Assembly: GCA_017934955.1 (NCBI GenBank)
Contig: JAGBIO010000026.1
Coordinates: forward strand, 1-57,674
DNA: 57,674 nucleotides
Direction of reading: 5' to 3'
From: Clostridia bacterium
Lineage (GTDB): Bacteria; Bacillota; Clostridia; TANB77; RGIG9151
The notes beneath the pieces are model-generated. The model was given only the letters and a program-made list of their open reading frames with translations, did not search any database and had not been told where the DNA came from. Positions 8,914 to 17,330 of the stretch are shown piece by piece; positions within the stretch are counted from its first letter, which is position 1, and each line of letters begins with the position of its first letter. The position numbers were made by a program, and so were the translations under genes.

Positions 8914-9508
8914 TTTGGTGATATTGGGAATTATGGCTGTTTTTTTATTCTTGGGTTATCGAAAGGGCTTGGTTGGCTCAATTTTAAGCTTAGTACAGTA
9001 TATTCTCATTGCGTTTTTCTCATTTCAATTAACAAAACCGGTTGCCGGTTTTTTGATTACAAACCTTCATTTGGATGAAATCATCATTAACCGGATGTTT
9101 CGTCAGACGGAGATCGTAGAGACACAATTAACCATGCTGAGTAATGATATTATTCAGATGTTTGTGGGCAGAATAATTAATGTGATTGCATTTTTACTTG
9201 TTTTTATCGTATTGAAAATAGCTTTCCGAATTGTGTTCTTCCTATTAAATCAAGTTTTCCAATTACCGATATTAAATGAGGTAAATCGATTGGCTGGTAT
9301 ACTGCTTGGAGGTGTCGAAGGTGTCTTGATTGTATATATTTTGATTACCTTGATTAATTGGTTGCCTTTACCGTCTTTGGAAACAACAAAGAATGCTTTG
9401 GCAAGTTCTTTCATCGGAAATAAAATCAATGATTTTGTGCCGACGGTTGCGAGTGAAATTATCAATAATGTGAATATAAAGGATGTGGCGAATTTTGGAG
9501 AATCTTAA
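8900..9508 (+). CDS. CvpA family membrane protein
   Basis: 202 residues with four hydrophobic segments (about 4-25, 30-50, 85-110, 120-145), the N-terminal IDLVILGIMAVFLFLGYRKGLVGS pattern split as in CvpA/YshB proteins, and a hydrophilic C-terminus. CvpA proteins are inner-membrane proteins linked to colicin V production in E. coli and to envelope stress elsewhere; the molecular role is unclear. GGGAGG lies 6 bases before the ATG, inside prmC. Overlaps yqeK at the 3' end. Confidence 0.85.
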   Translation: MNQIDLVILGIMAVFLFLGYRKGLVGSILSLVQYILIAFFSFQLTKPVAGFLITNLHLDEIIINRMFRQTEIVETQLTMLSNDIIQMFVGRIINVIAFLLVFIVLKIAFRIVFFLLNQVFQLPILNEVNRLAGILLGGVEGVLIVYILITLINWLPLPSLETTKNALASSFIGNKINDFVPTVASEIINNVNIKDVANFGES

Positions 9509-10070
9509 TGAAGAAGAGATTATTGCGTATTTGAAGGGAAGATTGAAGGAAGGTCGATTCCTACATAGTTTGAATGTGATGAAGATGGCGATAAAGTTAG
9601 CAGAGATGTATCATGTTGATATTTATAATGCGAAATTTGCCGGATTATTGCATGATTGTGCGAAAAATATGCAAAATGAGGAATTAATTGCGTATTGTGA
9701 CGAACATCAAATTCCCATCGACGATATAAAACGCTCATCACCGGGAATTTTGCATGCGGATGTAGGAGCGGATATTGCGAAAAATGTTTTTGGTGCAAAT
9801 CCGGAAATTGAGGAAGCGATTCGTTATCACACTTTAGCAAATCGTGAAATGACGGATCTGGATAAAATTATTTATATTGCGGATTTGATTGAGGAAGGTA
9901 GGACTCTTCCGGGATTGGAAGAGATTCGAGAAATTGTATATCGGGATTTGAACGAAGGTTATTTGGCAGCGTTAAAATATTGTATTGAGAATGTGGCGGA
10001 AAGAGGAAAGGCGATTCACCAACAAAGTTTGGACGCATTGGAAACTGCCGCAAATATTTTAAAAGAATAA
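9483..10070 (+). CDS. yqeK: YqeK-type HD-domain phosphohydrolase
   Basis: 195 residues. HD domain with H-x..HDCAK (FAGLLHDCAKNM), HADVGA and RYHT motifs; LDKIIYIADLIE is typical of YqeK, known as a symmetrical Ap4A hydrolase that gives two ADP. The ATG at 9483 has no clear ribosome site; a TTG at 9495 with AAAGGA ten bases upstream may be the true start (191 residues). Overlaps cvpA. The usual next gene rsfS (ribosome silencing factor) is missing here; an LCP protein follows instead. Confidence 0.88.
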   Translation: MWRILENLNEEEIIAYLKGRLKEGRFLHSLNVMKMAIKLAEMYHVDIYNAKFAGLLHDCAKNMQNEELIAYCDEHQIPIDDIKRSSPGILHADVGADIAKNVFGANPEIEEAIRYHTLANREMTDLDKIIYIADLIEEGRTLPGLEEIREIVYRDLNEGYLAALKYCIENVAERGKAIHQQSLDALETAANILKE

Positions 10071-10085
10071 ATAGGGGTTGATCGC

Positions 10086-11312
10086 TTGAAAGAATTTATA
10101 AAATTGATATTAAAATTTACTGTAATTCTATTTTTGTTGTTTGCGATTATTTTAGGTGCGATAGTATTATATACAAAAATCAGCGGTAAGGATGTAAATG
10201 ATTCACCTCTTTCTTTATTTACCGATACAAAAGAAACAAAAACGGTTTTAATTGCCGGCTTACATCCGGACGGACCTTTGACGGATTTTATTTTGTTGGC
10301 ACGTTACAGTCCGAAATCCGGAAAAATTAATGCGTTATCCATTCCGCGAGATACGAAAGTCATCGGAAGCATAGATGGAAAAATTAATTCTACCTATGCA
10401 AAGAAGCGAAATATGCAGGATCTAGTAGATAAAGTGACGGAAATTACGTCGGTATCGATTGATAATTATGTTTTATTGGATACAAAGGCAGTAAAGAAAA
10501 TGGTAGATGCTATCGGTGGTATTCCGATGGATATTCCGTTTGATATGAAGTATGATGATAATGAACAAAATCTTCATATTGATTTGAAAAAAGGACCGCA
10601 AGTTTTAAATGGAGATAAGGCAGAGCAATTTATTCGTTTCCGTAAGAATAATGACGGTACCGGATATGCGTTAGGAGATGTCCAGCGAATTGAGGCGCAG
10701 AAGGAATTTATTAAATCAGCCGTTCAGACAGTGCTAAAACCAAGTATTATTACAAAACTTCCGGAATTAATAAAGCTCGGCTTTGAATTGATTAAGACAG
10801 ATATCAATATTGCGGATGTCTTGGAATATTTAGATGATGTTAAGAAGTTTGATCCGGATAATTTGCATATCGAAACTTTACCGGGTGAAGGAATGTATAT
10901 TGACAATATTTCTTATTATGTGCATGATGCGAAAAAAACAGTGGAAGTTGTAGAAAGATTATTTAATAATATCGATGTTGTTGATGAAACGACAGATGAT
11001 ACGAGCAATTCTGAGGATAAAACCGTAAAAAACTCGAAAGAGGAAATTTCAATTGAGGTGTTAAATGGCACTTCTAAAAACGGATTAGCAAATTCTGTTG
11101 CGGAAAAGCTAAAAGAGGAAGGGTATAATGTAACAAAGATTGGGAATTATAAGACTACGACGAACATCAATACTTCTATTATTAACAGAACTTCTGTTAA
11201 TTACGCGAAAGAGATTAAGGACTTTTTAGGAAAAGGTGCAATAAAGAACGAAATAGAAGATGATGCAAAAGTGGATGTGACGGTTATTTTAGGGAGCGAT
11301 TACAAATCTTAA
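10086..11312 (+). CDS. LytR-CpsA-Psr family protein with LytR_C domain
   Basis: 408 residues, TTG start with AGGGG 8 bases upstream. One N-terminal membrane anchor (residues ~7-30), then the LCP catalytic domain (SIPRDTKV, KINSTYAKK, D-x-Y-LLDTKAVKKMVDAIGGI, RFRKNNDGTGYALGDVQRIEAQ) and a C-terminal LytR_C domain (IEVLNGTSKNGLA..). LCP enzymes move teichoic acid or capsule polymers from lipid carriers to peptidoglycan outside the membrane. The acidic linker around residues 300-320 joins the two domains. Confidence 0.9.
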   Translation: MKEFIKLILKFTVILFLLFAIILGAIVLYTKISGKDVNDSPLSLFTDTKETKTVLIAGLHPDGPLTDFILLARYSPKSGKINALSIPRDTKVIGSIDGKINSTYAKKRNMQDLVDKVTEITSVSIDNYVLLDTKAVKKMVDAIGGIPMDIPFDMKYDDNEQNLHIDLKKGPQVLNGDKAEQFIRFRKNNDGTGYALGDVQRIEAQKEFIKSAVQTVLKPSIITKLPELIKLGFELIKTDINIADVLEYLDDVKKFDPDNLHIETLPGEGMYIDNISYYVHDAKKTVEVVERLFNNIDVVDETTDDTSNSEDKTVKNSKEEISIEVLNGTSKNGLANSVAEKLKEEGYNVTKIGNYKTTTNINTSIINRTSVNYAKEIKDFLGKGAIKNEIEDDAKVDVTVILGSDYKS

Positions 11313-11342
11313 AAAAACTTTCAATAAATTTACATAAATATA

Positions 11343-11371
11343 TTGAATAATTTTTAGGAAAATGTTAAAAT
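11343..11371 (+). promoter_or_regulatory. Promoter upstream of xerD
   Basis: TTGAAT, 17 bp, TAAAAT, 34 bases before the xerD ATG. Confidence 0.5.
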
Positions 11372-11405
11372 AAATCGTGAACATTCAAAGGGAGATGATT
11401 ATTGC

Positions 11406-12287
11406 ATGGAAAATTACGTAAGCAGATTTACCGATTTTTTGGAAAAAGACAAGAAGTTATCGGATAATACATTACAATCCTATCGAAGAGATATTGAACA
11501 ATATATGTCCTATGTAAAAGCAAATAATCTTGATTTTAAAACTGCTACCAAAACCGGCATTATTACTTATTTGATGTACCTTCAAAAAGAGGGAAAGGCT
11601 ACTTCTACCATTTCGAGAAATTTAGCCTCTATTCGTTCTTTCTATCAGTATATGGTACGTATTAAAGAAGTGGAAGATGATCCGACAGAGGGATTGGAGT
11701 CTCCGAAAATGGAGAAGAAACTTCCGAAGGTTTTATCGGTTAGCGAAGTAAATCTTTTATTGGAACAACCGAAGTGTGTGGATTTAAAAGGTTATCGTGA
11801 CAAAGCGATGTTAGAAGTTTTATACGCTACAGGTATCAGAGTTTCCGAATTGATTAACTTGAATTTGGAAGATATTAATGTAGATATGGGCTTTATTAAA
11901 TGTAAAAATGCTCACAAGGAAAGAGTAATTCCGGTTGGAAATACAGCTTGTGCTGCATTGAAAGATTATTTAACCAATGCAAGAAATGCAATGATTCATA
12001 CCGATAACGAGCAAGCTTTATTTGTTAATACAAACGGTTCGAGATTGACGAGGCAAGGATTCTGGAAGATTATTAAACAATATAAGAATCAAGCGAAGAT
12101 TTCTATGGATATCACGCCGCATACGTTACGTCACTCTTTTGCGACACATTTGGTAGAGAATGGGGCGGATTTGCACGCGATTCAAGAGATGCTTGGTCAT
12201 TCCGATATTTCTTCTACGCAAATTTATGCGCAACTTGCGAATAATAAATTAAAAGAAGTTTATCAAAAAACACATCCGAGAGCGTAA
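11406..12287 (+). CDS. xerD: Tyrosine recombinase XerD
   Basis: 293 residues, the length of XerC/XerD. N-terminal SAM-like core-binding domain (1-90), catalytic domain with the R-K-H-R-H-Y set: R145 (ATGIRVSEL), K near 171, H239/R242 (PHTLRHSFATHL), H265 (LGHSD), Y274 (STQIYAQ). Together with XerC it resolves chromosome dimers at dif; assignment to XerD over XerC rests on the LGHSDISSTQIYAQ pattern and the single chromosomal context. Followed by a terminator and deoB, a neighbourhood common in Firmicutes. Confidence 0.88.
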   Translation: MENYVSRFTDFLEKDKKLSDNTLQSYRRDIEQYMSYVKANNLDFKTATKTGIITYLMYLQKEGKATSTISRNLASIRSFYQYMVRIKEVEDDPTEGLESPKMEKKLPKVLSVSEVNLLLEQPKCVDLKGYRDKAMLEVLYATGIRVSELINLNLEDINVDMGFIKCKNAHKERVIPVGNTACAALKDYLTNARNAMIHTDNEQALFVNTNGSRLTRQGFWKIIKQYKNQAKISMDITPHTLRHSFATHLVENGADLHAIQEMLGHSDISSTQIYAQLANNKLKEVYQKTHPRA

Positions 12288-12307
12288 TTAGTATTTTTCG
12301 AAACGTA

Positions 12308-12347
12308 AGACGATATTCTAAGAGAAGGGATATCGTCTTTTCTTTTT
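12308..12347 (+). terminator. Terminator after xerD
   Basis: Stem AGACGATAT/ATATCGTCT followed by TTTTCTTTTT. Confidence 0.8.
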
Positions 12348-12398
12348 AGTGAAAGAAAGGCGCAATCACAGTAGGGATAAATTTAAGGAGGCATTTTT

Positions 12399-13577
12399 AT
12401 GAGACGAGTGATATTGGTGGTAATGGATAGTGCGGGAATCGGGGCTTTACCGGACGCAAAACAGTTTAACGATGAAGGTGTAAATACTTTTACGCATGTT
12501 TTTCAAGCAAATAACGGTCTTGCTATTCCGAATCTTCTGAAATTGGGGTTAGGAAATATTGAAGGAAATAAAGCGTTAGGAACTTGCGATCATCCAATCG
12601 GTGCGTATGGCAGAATGGCAGAGAAATCCTGCGGAAAGGATACGACTGTCGGACATTGGGAGATGTCGGGTGTAATTACAAAGATTCCATTCCGTACAAA
12701 TCCGAAGGGAATGCCGGAAGACTTTATTAAGGAGTTTGTGGAGAAAGCAGGCTTAGAAGGAGTTATCGGAAATGTAGCAGGTTCCGGTACCGAGATTATG
12801 AAGGAATACGGGGAAGAACATTTAAGAACGGGTTATCCGATTGTGTATGTTTCTCCGGTAGACAGTAATTTTCAGATATTGGCACATGAAGAAACCTTCG
12901 GTTTAGAGAGACTTTATCAAATTTGTGAAGTGGCGCGCGGAATGTTAAAGGGGGAAAGAGAAGTTTCTCGTGTTATTGCACGTCCTTTCGTCGGAGAAAA
13001 TAAAGATTCTTTTAACAGAACTTCAAATCGTCGGGATTATTCTGTACCTCCTACCGGTAAAACGATGCTGGATGTCATAAAATCGGCAGGGCAGCATGTA
13101 GCGGCAGTTGGTAAGATTGAAGATATTTTCTGTAAGATTGGTGTAACGGATGCAGTACATACGAAGGGAAATATGGACGGGGTAGATAAGACGTTGGATT
13201 ATATGAAAACAATAGAAGATGGGCTTATTTTTACAAATTTGGTGGATTTTGATATGTTATACGGTCACAGAAATGATTTTGTGGGGTATGGGAAAGCGTT
13301 AGAGGAATTGGATAAGAGAATTCCGGAGTTGATGGCAGAATTAAAGGAAGAGGATATTCTTATCTTTACTGCTGACCATGGCTGTGATCCGACAACACCG
13401 GGCTGCGACCACACAAGGGAATATGTTCCGGTTTTGTGCTACGGGAAAAATGTAAAAGAGGGAGTTGAACTTGGTACAAGAAGCTGTTTTGCGGATTTGG
13501 CGGAAACGATTTTGGAGTATCTTGGACTTGAGAAGATTGGGACCGGTAAGAGCTTTTTAAGGGAAATAGAGAAATAA
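12399..13577 (+). CDS. deoB: Phosphopentomutase DeoB
   Basis: 392 residues, full length. Interconverts ribose/deoxyribose 1- and 5-phosphate in nucleoside salvage. Alkaline-phosphatase-fold metal ligands are visible: MDSAGIGALPDA at the N-terminus, GKDTTVGHWEM with the phosphorylated threonine, and FTADHGCDPTTPGCDHTREYVP near the C-terminus. GGAGG lies 8 bases before the ATG. Confidence 0.96.
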   Translation: MRRVILVVMDSAGIGALPDAKQFNDEGVNTFTHVFQANNGLAIPNLLKLGLGNIEGNKALGTCDHPIGAYGRMAEKSCGKDTTVGHWEMSGVITKIPFRTNPKGMPEDFIKEFVEKAGLEGVIGNVAGSGTEIMKEYGEEHLRTGYPIVYVSPVDSNFQILAHEETFGLERLYQICEVARGMLKGEREVSRVIARPFVGENKDSFNRTSNRRDYSVPPTGKTMLDVIKSAGQHVAAVGKIEDIFCKIGVTDAVHTKGNMDGVDKTLDYMKTIEDGLIFTNLVDFDMLYGHRNDFVGYGKALEELDKRIPELMAELKEEDILIFTADHGCDPTTPGCDHTREYVPVLCYGKNVKEGVELGTRSCFADLAETILEYLGLEKIGTGKSFLREIEK

Positions 13578-13580
13578 GTG

Positions 13581-13609
13581 TTGAAATGTTATGTAAATAA
13601 TGATATGAT
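13581..13609 (+). promoter_or_regulatory. Promoter of the 135-aa gene
   Basis: TTGAAA, 17 bp, TATGAT. The spacer contains TTATGTAAATA, which also occurs in the promoter at 24427. Confidence 0.6.
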
Positions 13610-13702
13610 AGAATAGATGTGTGTTTAATACAAGTCGGTTATTTATGAAATCCGAGGACCTCAGGTAATGTTACTTGAAATGAGAAAGGACGGAAGTGTG
13701 AA

Positions 13703-14110
13703 ATGAAGTCGATGACTTGGATGTATGGTGCGCTGGAACAAGTTATGCTTTCCCTCAAGAAGGGATATCCGGATGCTTTTCGCCATTACGGCTTGAGTAT
13801 GCCGATTACGCTTCTTTCGGACGGAGATGATGATTATCATGTGCGACAAGCATTGGATGGCGCATTGAATGAAGATTTGAGAATCGCCACCGAATTGAAA
13901 GAAGCGAAAGAACTATCTGTCCACATTCTTTATGTGGCAAGTTCCTCTCGACATACTGCGGTGACGGTGAGCGGAACGATGATATGGGAAAAGGTTGTTC
14001 CGTGGATATTGGCTCAATTCGAGGAATGTAAGGTGGCAGCCTTTGCGGTTGTTGTGAAACCGAAGACATCATCGTATGCGCCGGACATTTGGTTGTTTAA
14101 CACACTTTAA
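13703..14110 (+). CDS. Unrecognised 135-aa protein
   Basis: Not recognised. Mixed alpha/beta, no membrane segment or signal peptide; contains LLSDGDDDYHVRQALDGALNEDL and a hydrophobic strand-rich second half (AAFAVVVKPKTSSYAPDIWLF). It has its own near-consensus promoter, a leader of about 80 bases with GGACGG close to the ribosome site, and its own terminator, so it is an independent unit wedged between deoB and gltX. The base composition is a little richer in G and C than the neighbours, like other orphan genes in the window. Confidence 0.7.
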   Translation: MKSMTWMYGALEQVMLSLKKGYPDAFRHYGLSMPITLLSDGDDDYHVRQALDGALNEDLRIATELKEAKELSVHILYVASSSRHTAVTVSGTMIWEKVVPWILAQFEECKVAAFAVVVKPKTSSYAPDIWLFNTL

Positions 14111-14115
14111 TGTTG

Positions 14116-14149
14116 AAGCCTTACTGTGTAATAGCAGTAGGGCTTTTTT
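14116..14149 (+). terminator. Terminator after the 135-aa gene
   Basis: Stem AGCCTTACTG/CAGTAGGGCT (G-U pairs allowed) followed by a T run. Confidence 0.75.
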
Positions 14150-14163
14150 CTATACCCATTCTA

Positions 14164-14192
14164 TTGCAAAGACTGTCAAAATGTAGTAAAAT
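14164..14192 (+). promoter_or_regulatory. Promoter of gltX
   Basis: TTGCAA, 17 bp, TAAAAT, 32 bases before the ATG at 14224. It overlaps the open frame further upstream, so the longer frame cannot be the protein. Confidence 0.55.
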
Positions 14193-14223
14193 AGAGAAGT
14201 ATTTTGAGAAAGGAATGAGTGAA

Positions 14224-15867
14224 ATGGACAATAAAGAATTAGCAAATCTTTTATTTCCGGATGTGACGAAAACACCGGAGTATTATGAAGAATTGTATCC
14301 TAAGCGTAATTTACCGGAAGGGGCGATTGTAACTCGTTTTGCACCGAGTCCGACCGGTTTTATACATATCGGAGGTTTGTATGCGTCGTTAATTGCAGAA
14401 CGCAATGCCCATCAATCCGGCGGTGTATTTTTCTTGAGAATTGAGGATACCGATAAAAAGCGTGAAGTAGCGGATGGCGTTAGTCAAATTATTAACGTAC
14501 TTCGTGATTTTAACGTTAATTTTGATGAGGGTGTTATTGGAGAGAACGAAACGGATGTCGGCGCGTATGGACCTTATACCCAGAGTAAACGTGCAGATGT
14601 TTATCGTACCTTTGCGAAGAAGTTGGTTGAAGAGGGAAAAGCATATCCTTGTTTCTGCACCGAGGAACAATTGGAGTTAACTCGTAAGAGACAGGAAGCA
14701 GTAAAGGCAAGAACCGGTTATTACGGTCAATGGGCCGTTGACAGAAACCTTTCGAATGATGAAATTGTAGAGAAGATTAATCAGGGCTTGAAGTTTGTCG
14801 TTCGAATGAGAAGTCCGGGAGTGAATAATCGCAAGATTCTTCATAAAGACTTGATTCATGGAAAAGTAGAGTTTCCGGAAAATGATATTGATCACGTTAT
14901 TATTAAATCTGACGGAATCCCGACTTACCATTTTGCACATGTTGTTGACGATCATTTGATGAGAACCAACTTGGTTATCCGCGGAGATGAGTGGTTATCT
15001 TCGATTCCGGTACATCTACAGATGTTTGCGACAATGGGATGGGAACCACCAAAGTATGCACATATTTCTCCGATTATGAAGAAAGAGGGAGAAACAAAGA
15101 GAAAGTTAAGTAAGAGAAAGGACTCGGAAGCGGCAGTTTCTTATTATTTTGAAGAGGGTTATCCGAATGTAGCGGTAACGGAATATTTATTGAATATTGC
15201 GAATTCTTCTTTTGAACCATGGAGAAGATCAAATCCGATGACGCCTTATACCGAGTTTCAAATTAAGTTATCCGATATGAATGCCAGTGGCGCATTGTTC
15301 GATTTAGTGAAGTTAAACGATATCAGTAAAGATGTTATTTCCAAGATGACAGGAGAAGAAGTTTATTCTTATACGAAAGAATGGGCAGAAAAATTCGATT
15401 CCGAGCTTCATGAAATGTTAACACGAAATAAAGAGTACGCGGTAAAGATGTTCAGTATTGAAAAGGGAGGAAATAAGCCAAGAAAAGATATCGGAAAGTG
15501 GAGCGACGTGAAGAATCAGATTTCCTATTTCTTTGAAGATAAATTTGATCATCAATATGATTTTTCCGAGAAGATTTCGGAAGAAGATAGAAAAGCGATT
15601 TTGAATGCTTATTTGGAAACCTATGTTTTTGACGATGAGAAACAAGTTTGGTTCGATAAGATTAAGGCGATCTGTGATAAACTTGGTTTTGCAAGCAATA
15701 ACAAGGATTACAAGGCAAATCCGGATCAGTATAAGGGAAATATCAGCGACGTTTCGAATGTCATTCGTGTGGCTTTGACAGGCAGACAGATGTCGCCGGA
15801 TATGTATGAAATTATGCAGGTTATGGGAAAAGAGGCTACAATTAAGAGAATTCGAGAATGTTTGTAA
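14224..15867 (+). CDS. gltX: Glutamyl-tRNA synthetase
   Basis: 547 residues from the ATG preceded by AAAGGA. Class I synthetase: FAPSPTGFIHIGG is the HIGH motif, RIEDTDKKREV follows as in GluRS, and KRKLSKRKD is the KMSKS-type loop. The C-terminal helical domain (from about residue 330) is the anticodon-binding part. Charges tRNA-Glu (and possibly tRNA-Gln, which Clostridia then amidate; not decidable here). The open frame runs 38 codons further up but over the promoter and the preceding terminator. Confidence 0.95.
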   Translation: MDNKELANLLFPDVTKTPEYYEELYPKRNLPEGAIVTRFAPSPTGFIHIGGLYASLIAERNAHQSGGVFFLRIEDTDKKREVADGVSQIINVLRDFNVNFDEGVIGENETDVGAYGPYTQSKRADVYRTFAKKLVEEGKAYPCFCTEEQLELTRKRQEAVKARTGYYGQWAVDRNLSNDEIVEKINQGLKFVVRMRSPGVNNRKILHKDLIHGKVEFPENDIDHVIIKSDGIPTYHFAHVVDDHLMRTNLVIRGDEWLSSIPVHLQMFATMGWEPPKYAHISPIMKKEGETKRKLSKRKDSEAAVSYYFEEGYPNVAVTEYLLNIANSSFEPWRRSNPMTPYTEFQIKLSDMNASGALFDLVKLNDISKDVISKMTGEEVYSYTKEWAEKFDSELHEMLTRNKEYAVKMFSIEKGGNKPRKDIGKWSDVKNQISYFFEDKFDHQYDFSEKISEEDRKAILNAYLETYVFDDEKQVWFDKIKAICDKLGFASNNKDYKANPDQYKGNISDVSNVIRVALTGRQMSPDMYEIMQVMGKEATIKRIRECL

Positions 15868-15885
15868 GATTGGAAATGGAAAGAC

Positions 15886-15914
15886 TTGACAAAAACGAGC
15901 ATAAATGATATAGT
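15886..15914 (+). promoter_or_regulatory. Strong promoter of candidate antitoxin RNA
   Basis: TTGACA, 17 bp, TATAGT: one of the best promoters in the window, yet no protein frame follows downstream before the terminator at 15985. Confidence 0.75.
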
Positions 15915-15920
15915 AAATTT

Positions 15921-16015
15921 GTAAGTATAATAAGTATTTTTGGAGACATTCCATAGAATCACCGAATTTAGCGGATTCGGTAAAAAAAAACGGCTGCCGT
16001 TACAGCCGTTTTTTT
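15921..16015 (+). ncRNA. Candidate RNAII-like antisense RNA of a type I toxin-antitoxin pair
   Basis: About 95 nt from the predicted start to the bidirectional terminator. It contains a copy (15925-15976) of the toxin translation start region in the opposite sense; its UUCCAUAGAAUCACC would pair perfectly with the toxin mRNA across GGUGAUUCU and the AUG, and UUUAGCGGAU pairs with the toxin leader AUCCGCUAAA. The latter sits in the loop of a hairpin ACCGAAU-UUAGCG-GAUUCGGU. Convergent with the peptide gene and sharing its terminator, as RNAII does with RNAI in par of pAD1. No expression evidence is available. Confidence 0.7.
15985..16015. terminator. Bidirectional terminator shared by the two convergent RNAs
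   Basis: AAAAAACGGCTG, loop CCGTTA, CAGCCGTTTTTT: A run on one side and T run on the other, so it works on both strands. Confidence 0.85.
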
Positions 16016-16031
16016 ACGGCCTTTTCGTTCC

Positions 16032-16103
16032 TTAGAATGATTGAGATGTAAGTAAAAGGAAAAGAATGATAGACAGTATAAGTATTTTGGAGAATTGTTC
16101 CAT
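16032..16103 (-). CDS. 23-residue hydrophobic peptide, candidate type I toxin
   Basis: Too short for ordinary gene finding. 23 residues: MEQFSK, a hydrophobic stretch ILILSIILFLLLT, then SQSF, i.e. one membrane helix with a short polar tail. The ribosome site is ideal (AAAAAGGAGGTGATTCT, six bases before ATG) and a palindrome TGTTCTATAGAACA (16129-16142) sits at the predicted mRNA 5' end. A second copy of the start region, lacking the ribosome site, lies at 15925-15976 within the convergent antisense transcript. Organisation as in Fst/par type I systems, but shorter than Fst; homology at sequence level is not claimed. Confidence 0.7.
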   Translation of the reverse strand: MEQFSKILILSIILFLLLTSQSF

Positions 16104-16147
16104 AGAATCACCTCCTTTTTAGCGGATATGTTCTATAGAACAGTTAT

Positions 16148-16176
16148 AATATATAATAAGTTTCCAATAAATACAA
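16148..16176 (-). promoter_or_regulatory. Promoter of the small toxin mRNA
   Basis: On the minus strand TTGTAT, 17 bp, TATATT; predicted start near 16141, just before the TTCTATAGAA hairpin. Confidence 0.55.
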
Positions 16177-16216
16177 TATTTTACATGTAATATTTTGTAA
16201 ATTTTTGAGCTTTAAT

Positions 16217-17140
16217 TCACTTGTTACTTTTTTTAAAATTTTGTTTTAATAACTCAATGAACGTTGTTTCATATTCCGTCAATTTTTCTTTCGCCCCATA
16301 AATCACGACATCTTTATTAATTCCGGCATCGCTGCATTCTTTTTGAATTAAGCCGTATTTGGCAGGCTCGGAGAAGGGAAGAGGGCTAACCCATAAATAA
16401 GCTCCTTCGACGTTTTGGAGTAAATCAAATTGGCTTGCTCTATCGTAGATATGAATTCTTCTTTGGGGTTCTTGTAACTTTTTCATCTTTTCCATTCTTT
16501 CCGGTGAAAGGGCAGGAACTTGAAAATCTCCGTGGACGATTTCGATATATTTGCTGAGAGTAAGATAAGGGATGGTAGTATAAGTGGCAAGAGGATGATG
16601 TTTGCTCATTAGCAAGCACATATGGTAGCTTCCGATTTCTTCGTAATGAAGGTGATTTTCTTTTAATAAATTTAAAAAGTAATCTTCATAGATATTTTGA
16701 TAGCGAATGATTCCTAACGTGCTTTCGCCGCTTGCAACATCGTCAATCGTGTCTAACGGATTGGTCTCTTTATAACGAATATCCATGGCTTGAGTTTTGT
16801 CGATTTGGTTTAGGAAGTTTGAGAAGGAGAGGGAGATATAAGTCGCACGGGGAACGGAGATTTTAAATTGGAAACTCTTCTCTTGTGTTGGTTTATATAA
16901 GGATTCCAGTTCCTCCACTTTTCCGACGATTTCTTTTGCGTGGCGCAGAAATTGCAATCCTTCGCCGGTTGCTTCGACGCCTTTTACCGTTCTTTTAAAT
17001 AGAATAATACCGAGTTCGTTTTCTAACTCCTTAATGCTTTTACTTAAATTGGGTTGTCCCATATATAGATTCTTCGCGGCTTGCGTGATGCTTGCCGTTT
17101 TCTCTACTTCGATGATTTGTTTTAATTGTTGCAGATTCAT
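16217..17140 (-). CDS. LysR-type transcriptional regulator
   Basis: 307 residues from the ATG preceded by AAAGGAG. N-terminal winged helix-turn-helix (MNLQQLKQIIEVEKTASITQ..; QPNLSKSIKELENELG) and a substrate-binding domain with two lobes (residues ~90-300). Divergent from the alcohol dehydrogenase gene across a ~190-bp gap that holds the inverted repeat ATGAAATTT..AAATTTCAT, the usual arrangement for a LysR regulator controlling its neighbour. The open frame extends 24 codons upstream through a dispersed palindrome (17162-17187); those residues are repeat-derived and not part of the protein. Confidence 0.9.
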   Translation of the reverse strand: MNLQQLKQIIEVEKTASITQAAKNLYMGQPNLSKSIKELENELGIILFKRTVKGVEATGEGLQFLRHAKEIVGKVEELESLYKPTQEKSFQFKISVPRATYISLSFSNFLNQIDKTQAMDIRYKETNPLDTIDDVASGESTLGIIRYQNIYEDYFLNLLKENHLHYEEIGSYHMCLLMSKHHPLATYTTIPYLTLSKYIEIVHGDFQVPALSPERMEKMKKLQEPQRRIHIYDRASQFDLLQNVEGAYLWVSPLPFSEPAKYGLIQKECSDAGINKDVVIYGAKEKLTEYETTFIELLKQNFKKSNK

Positions 17141-17158
17141 AATGAACTCCTTTCGAAA

Positions 17159-17187
17159 TGCGGGACGTCGAGGACGCCGTCCCCTAC
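17159..17187. repeat. Dispersed palindrome, GGGACGTCGAGGACGCCGTCCC type
   Basis: Single copy of the CGACGTCC/GGACGCC-core sister of the dispersed palindromes, ending in CCTACA, placed just upstream of the LysR gene. Confidence 0.7.
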
Positions 17188-17197
17188 AAATGTTTCT

Positions 17198-17231
17198 ATG
17201 AAATTTTATCACATTTTGGTATAAATTTCAT
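17198..17231. promoter_or_regulatory. Candidate LysR operator
   Basis: Perfect 9-bp inverted repeat ATGAAATTT / AAATTTCAT with a 16-bp spacer, directly upstream of the adh promoter and in the divergent gap. Confidence 0.5.
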
Positions 17232-17236
17232 TCTTT

Positions 17237-17265
17237 TTGTGAATGATACCTATGATTATTATACA
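17237..17265 (+). promoter_or_regulatory. Promoter of the alcohol dehydrogenase gene
   Basis: TTGTGA, 17 bp, TATACA, immediately next to the candidate operator. Confidence 0.5.
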
Positions 17266-17330
17266 TTACAGAAAAGAACCTCAAAGTACGATAATAGGGG
17301 TGAAAGAAATAAATTAAAGGAGGTAATTTT

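Noticed and set aside
14110-14223. Upstream extension of gltX
   Set aside because: Covers a terminator and the gltX promoter; encodes no GluRS-like sequence.
15418-15954. 178-codon minus-strand ORF inside gltX
   Set aside because: Shadow of gltX. Its start coincides with the toxin-like repeat at 15925-15976, but that copy has no ribosome site and no promoter on that strand.
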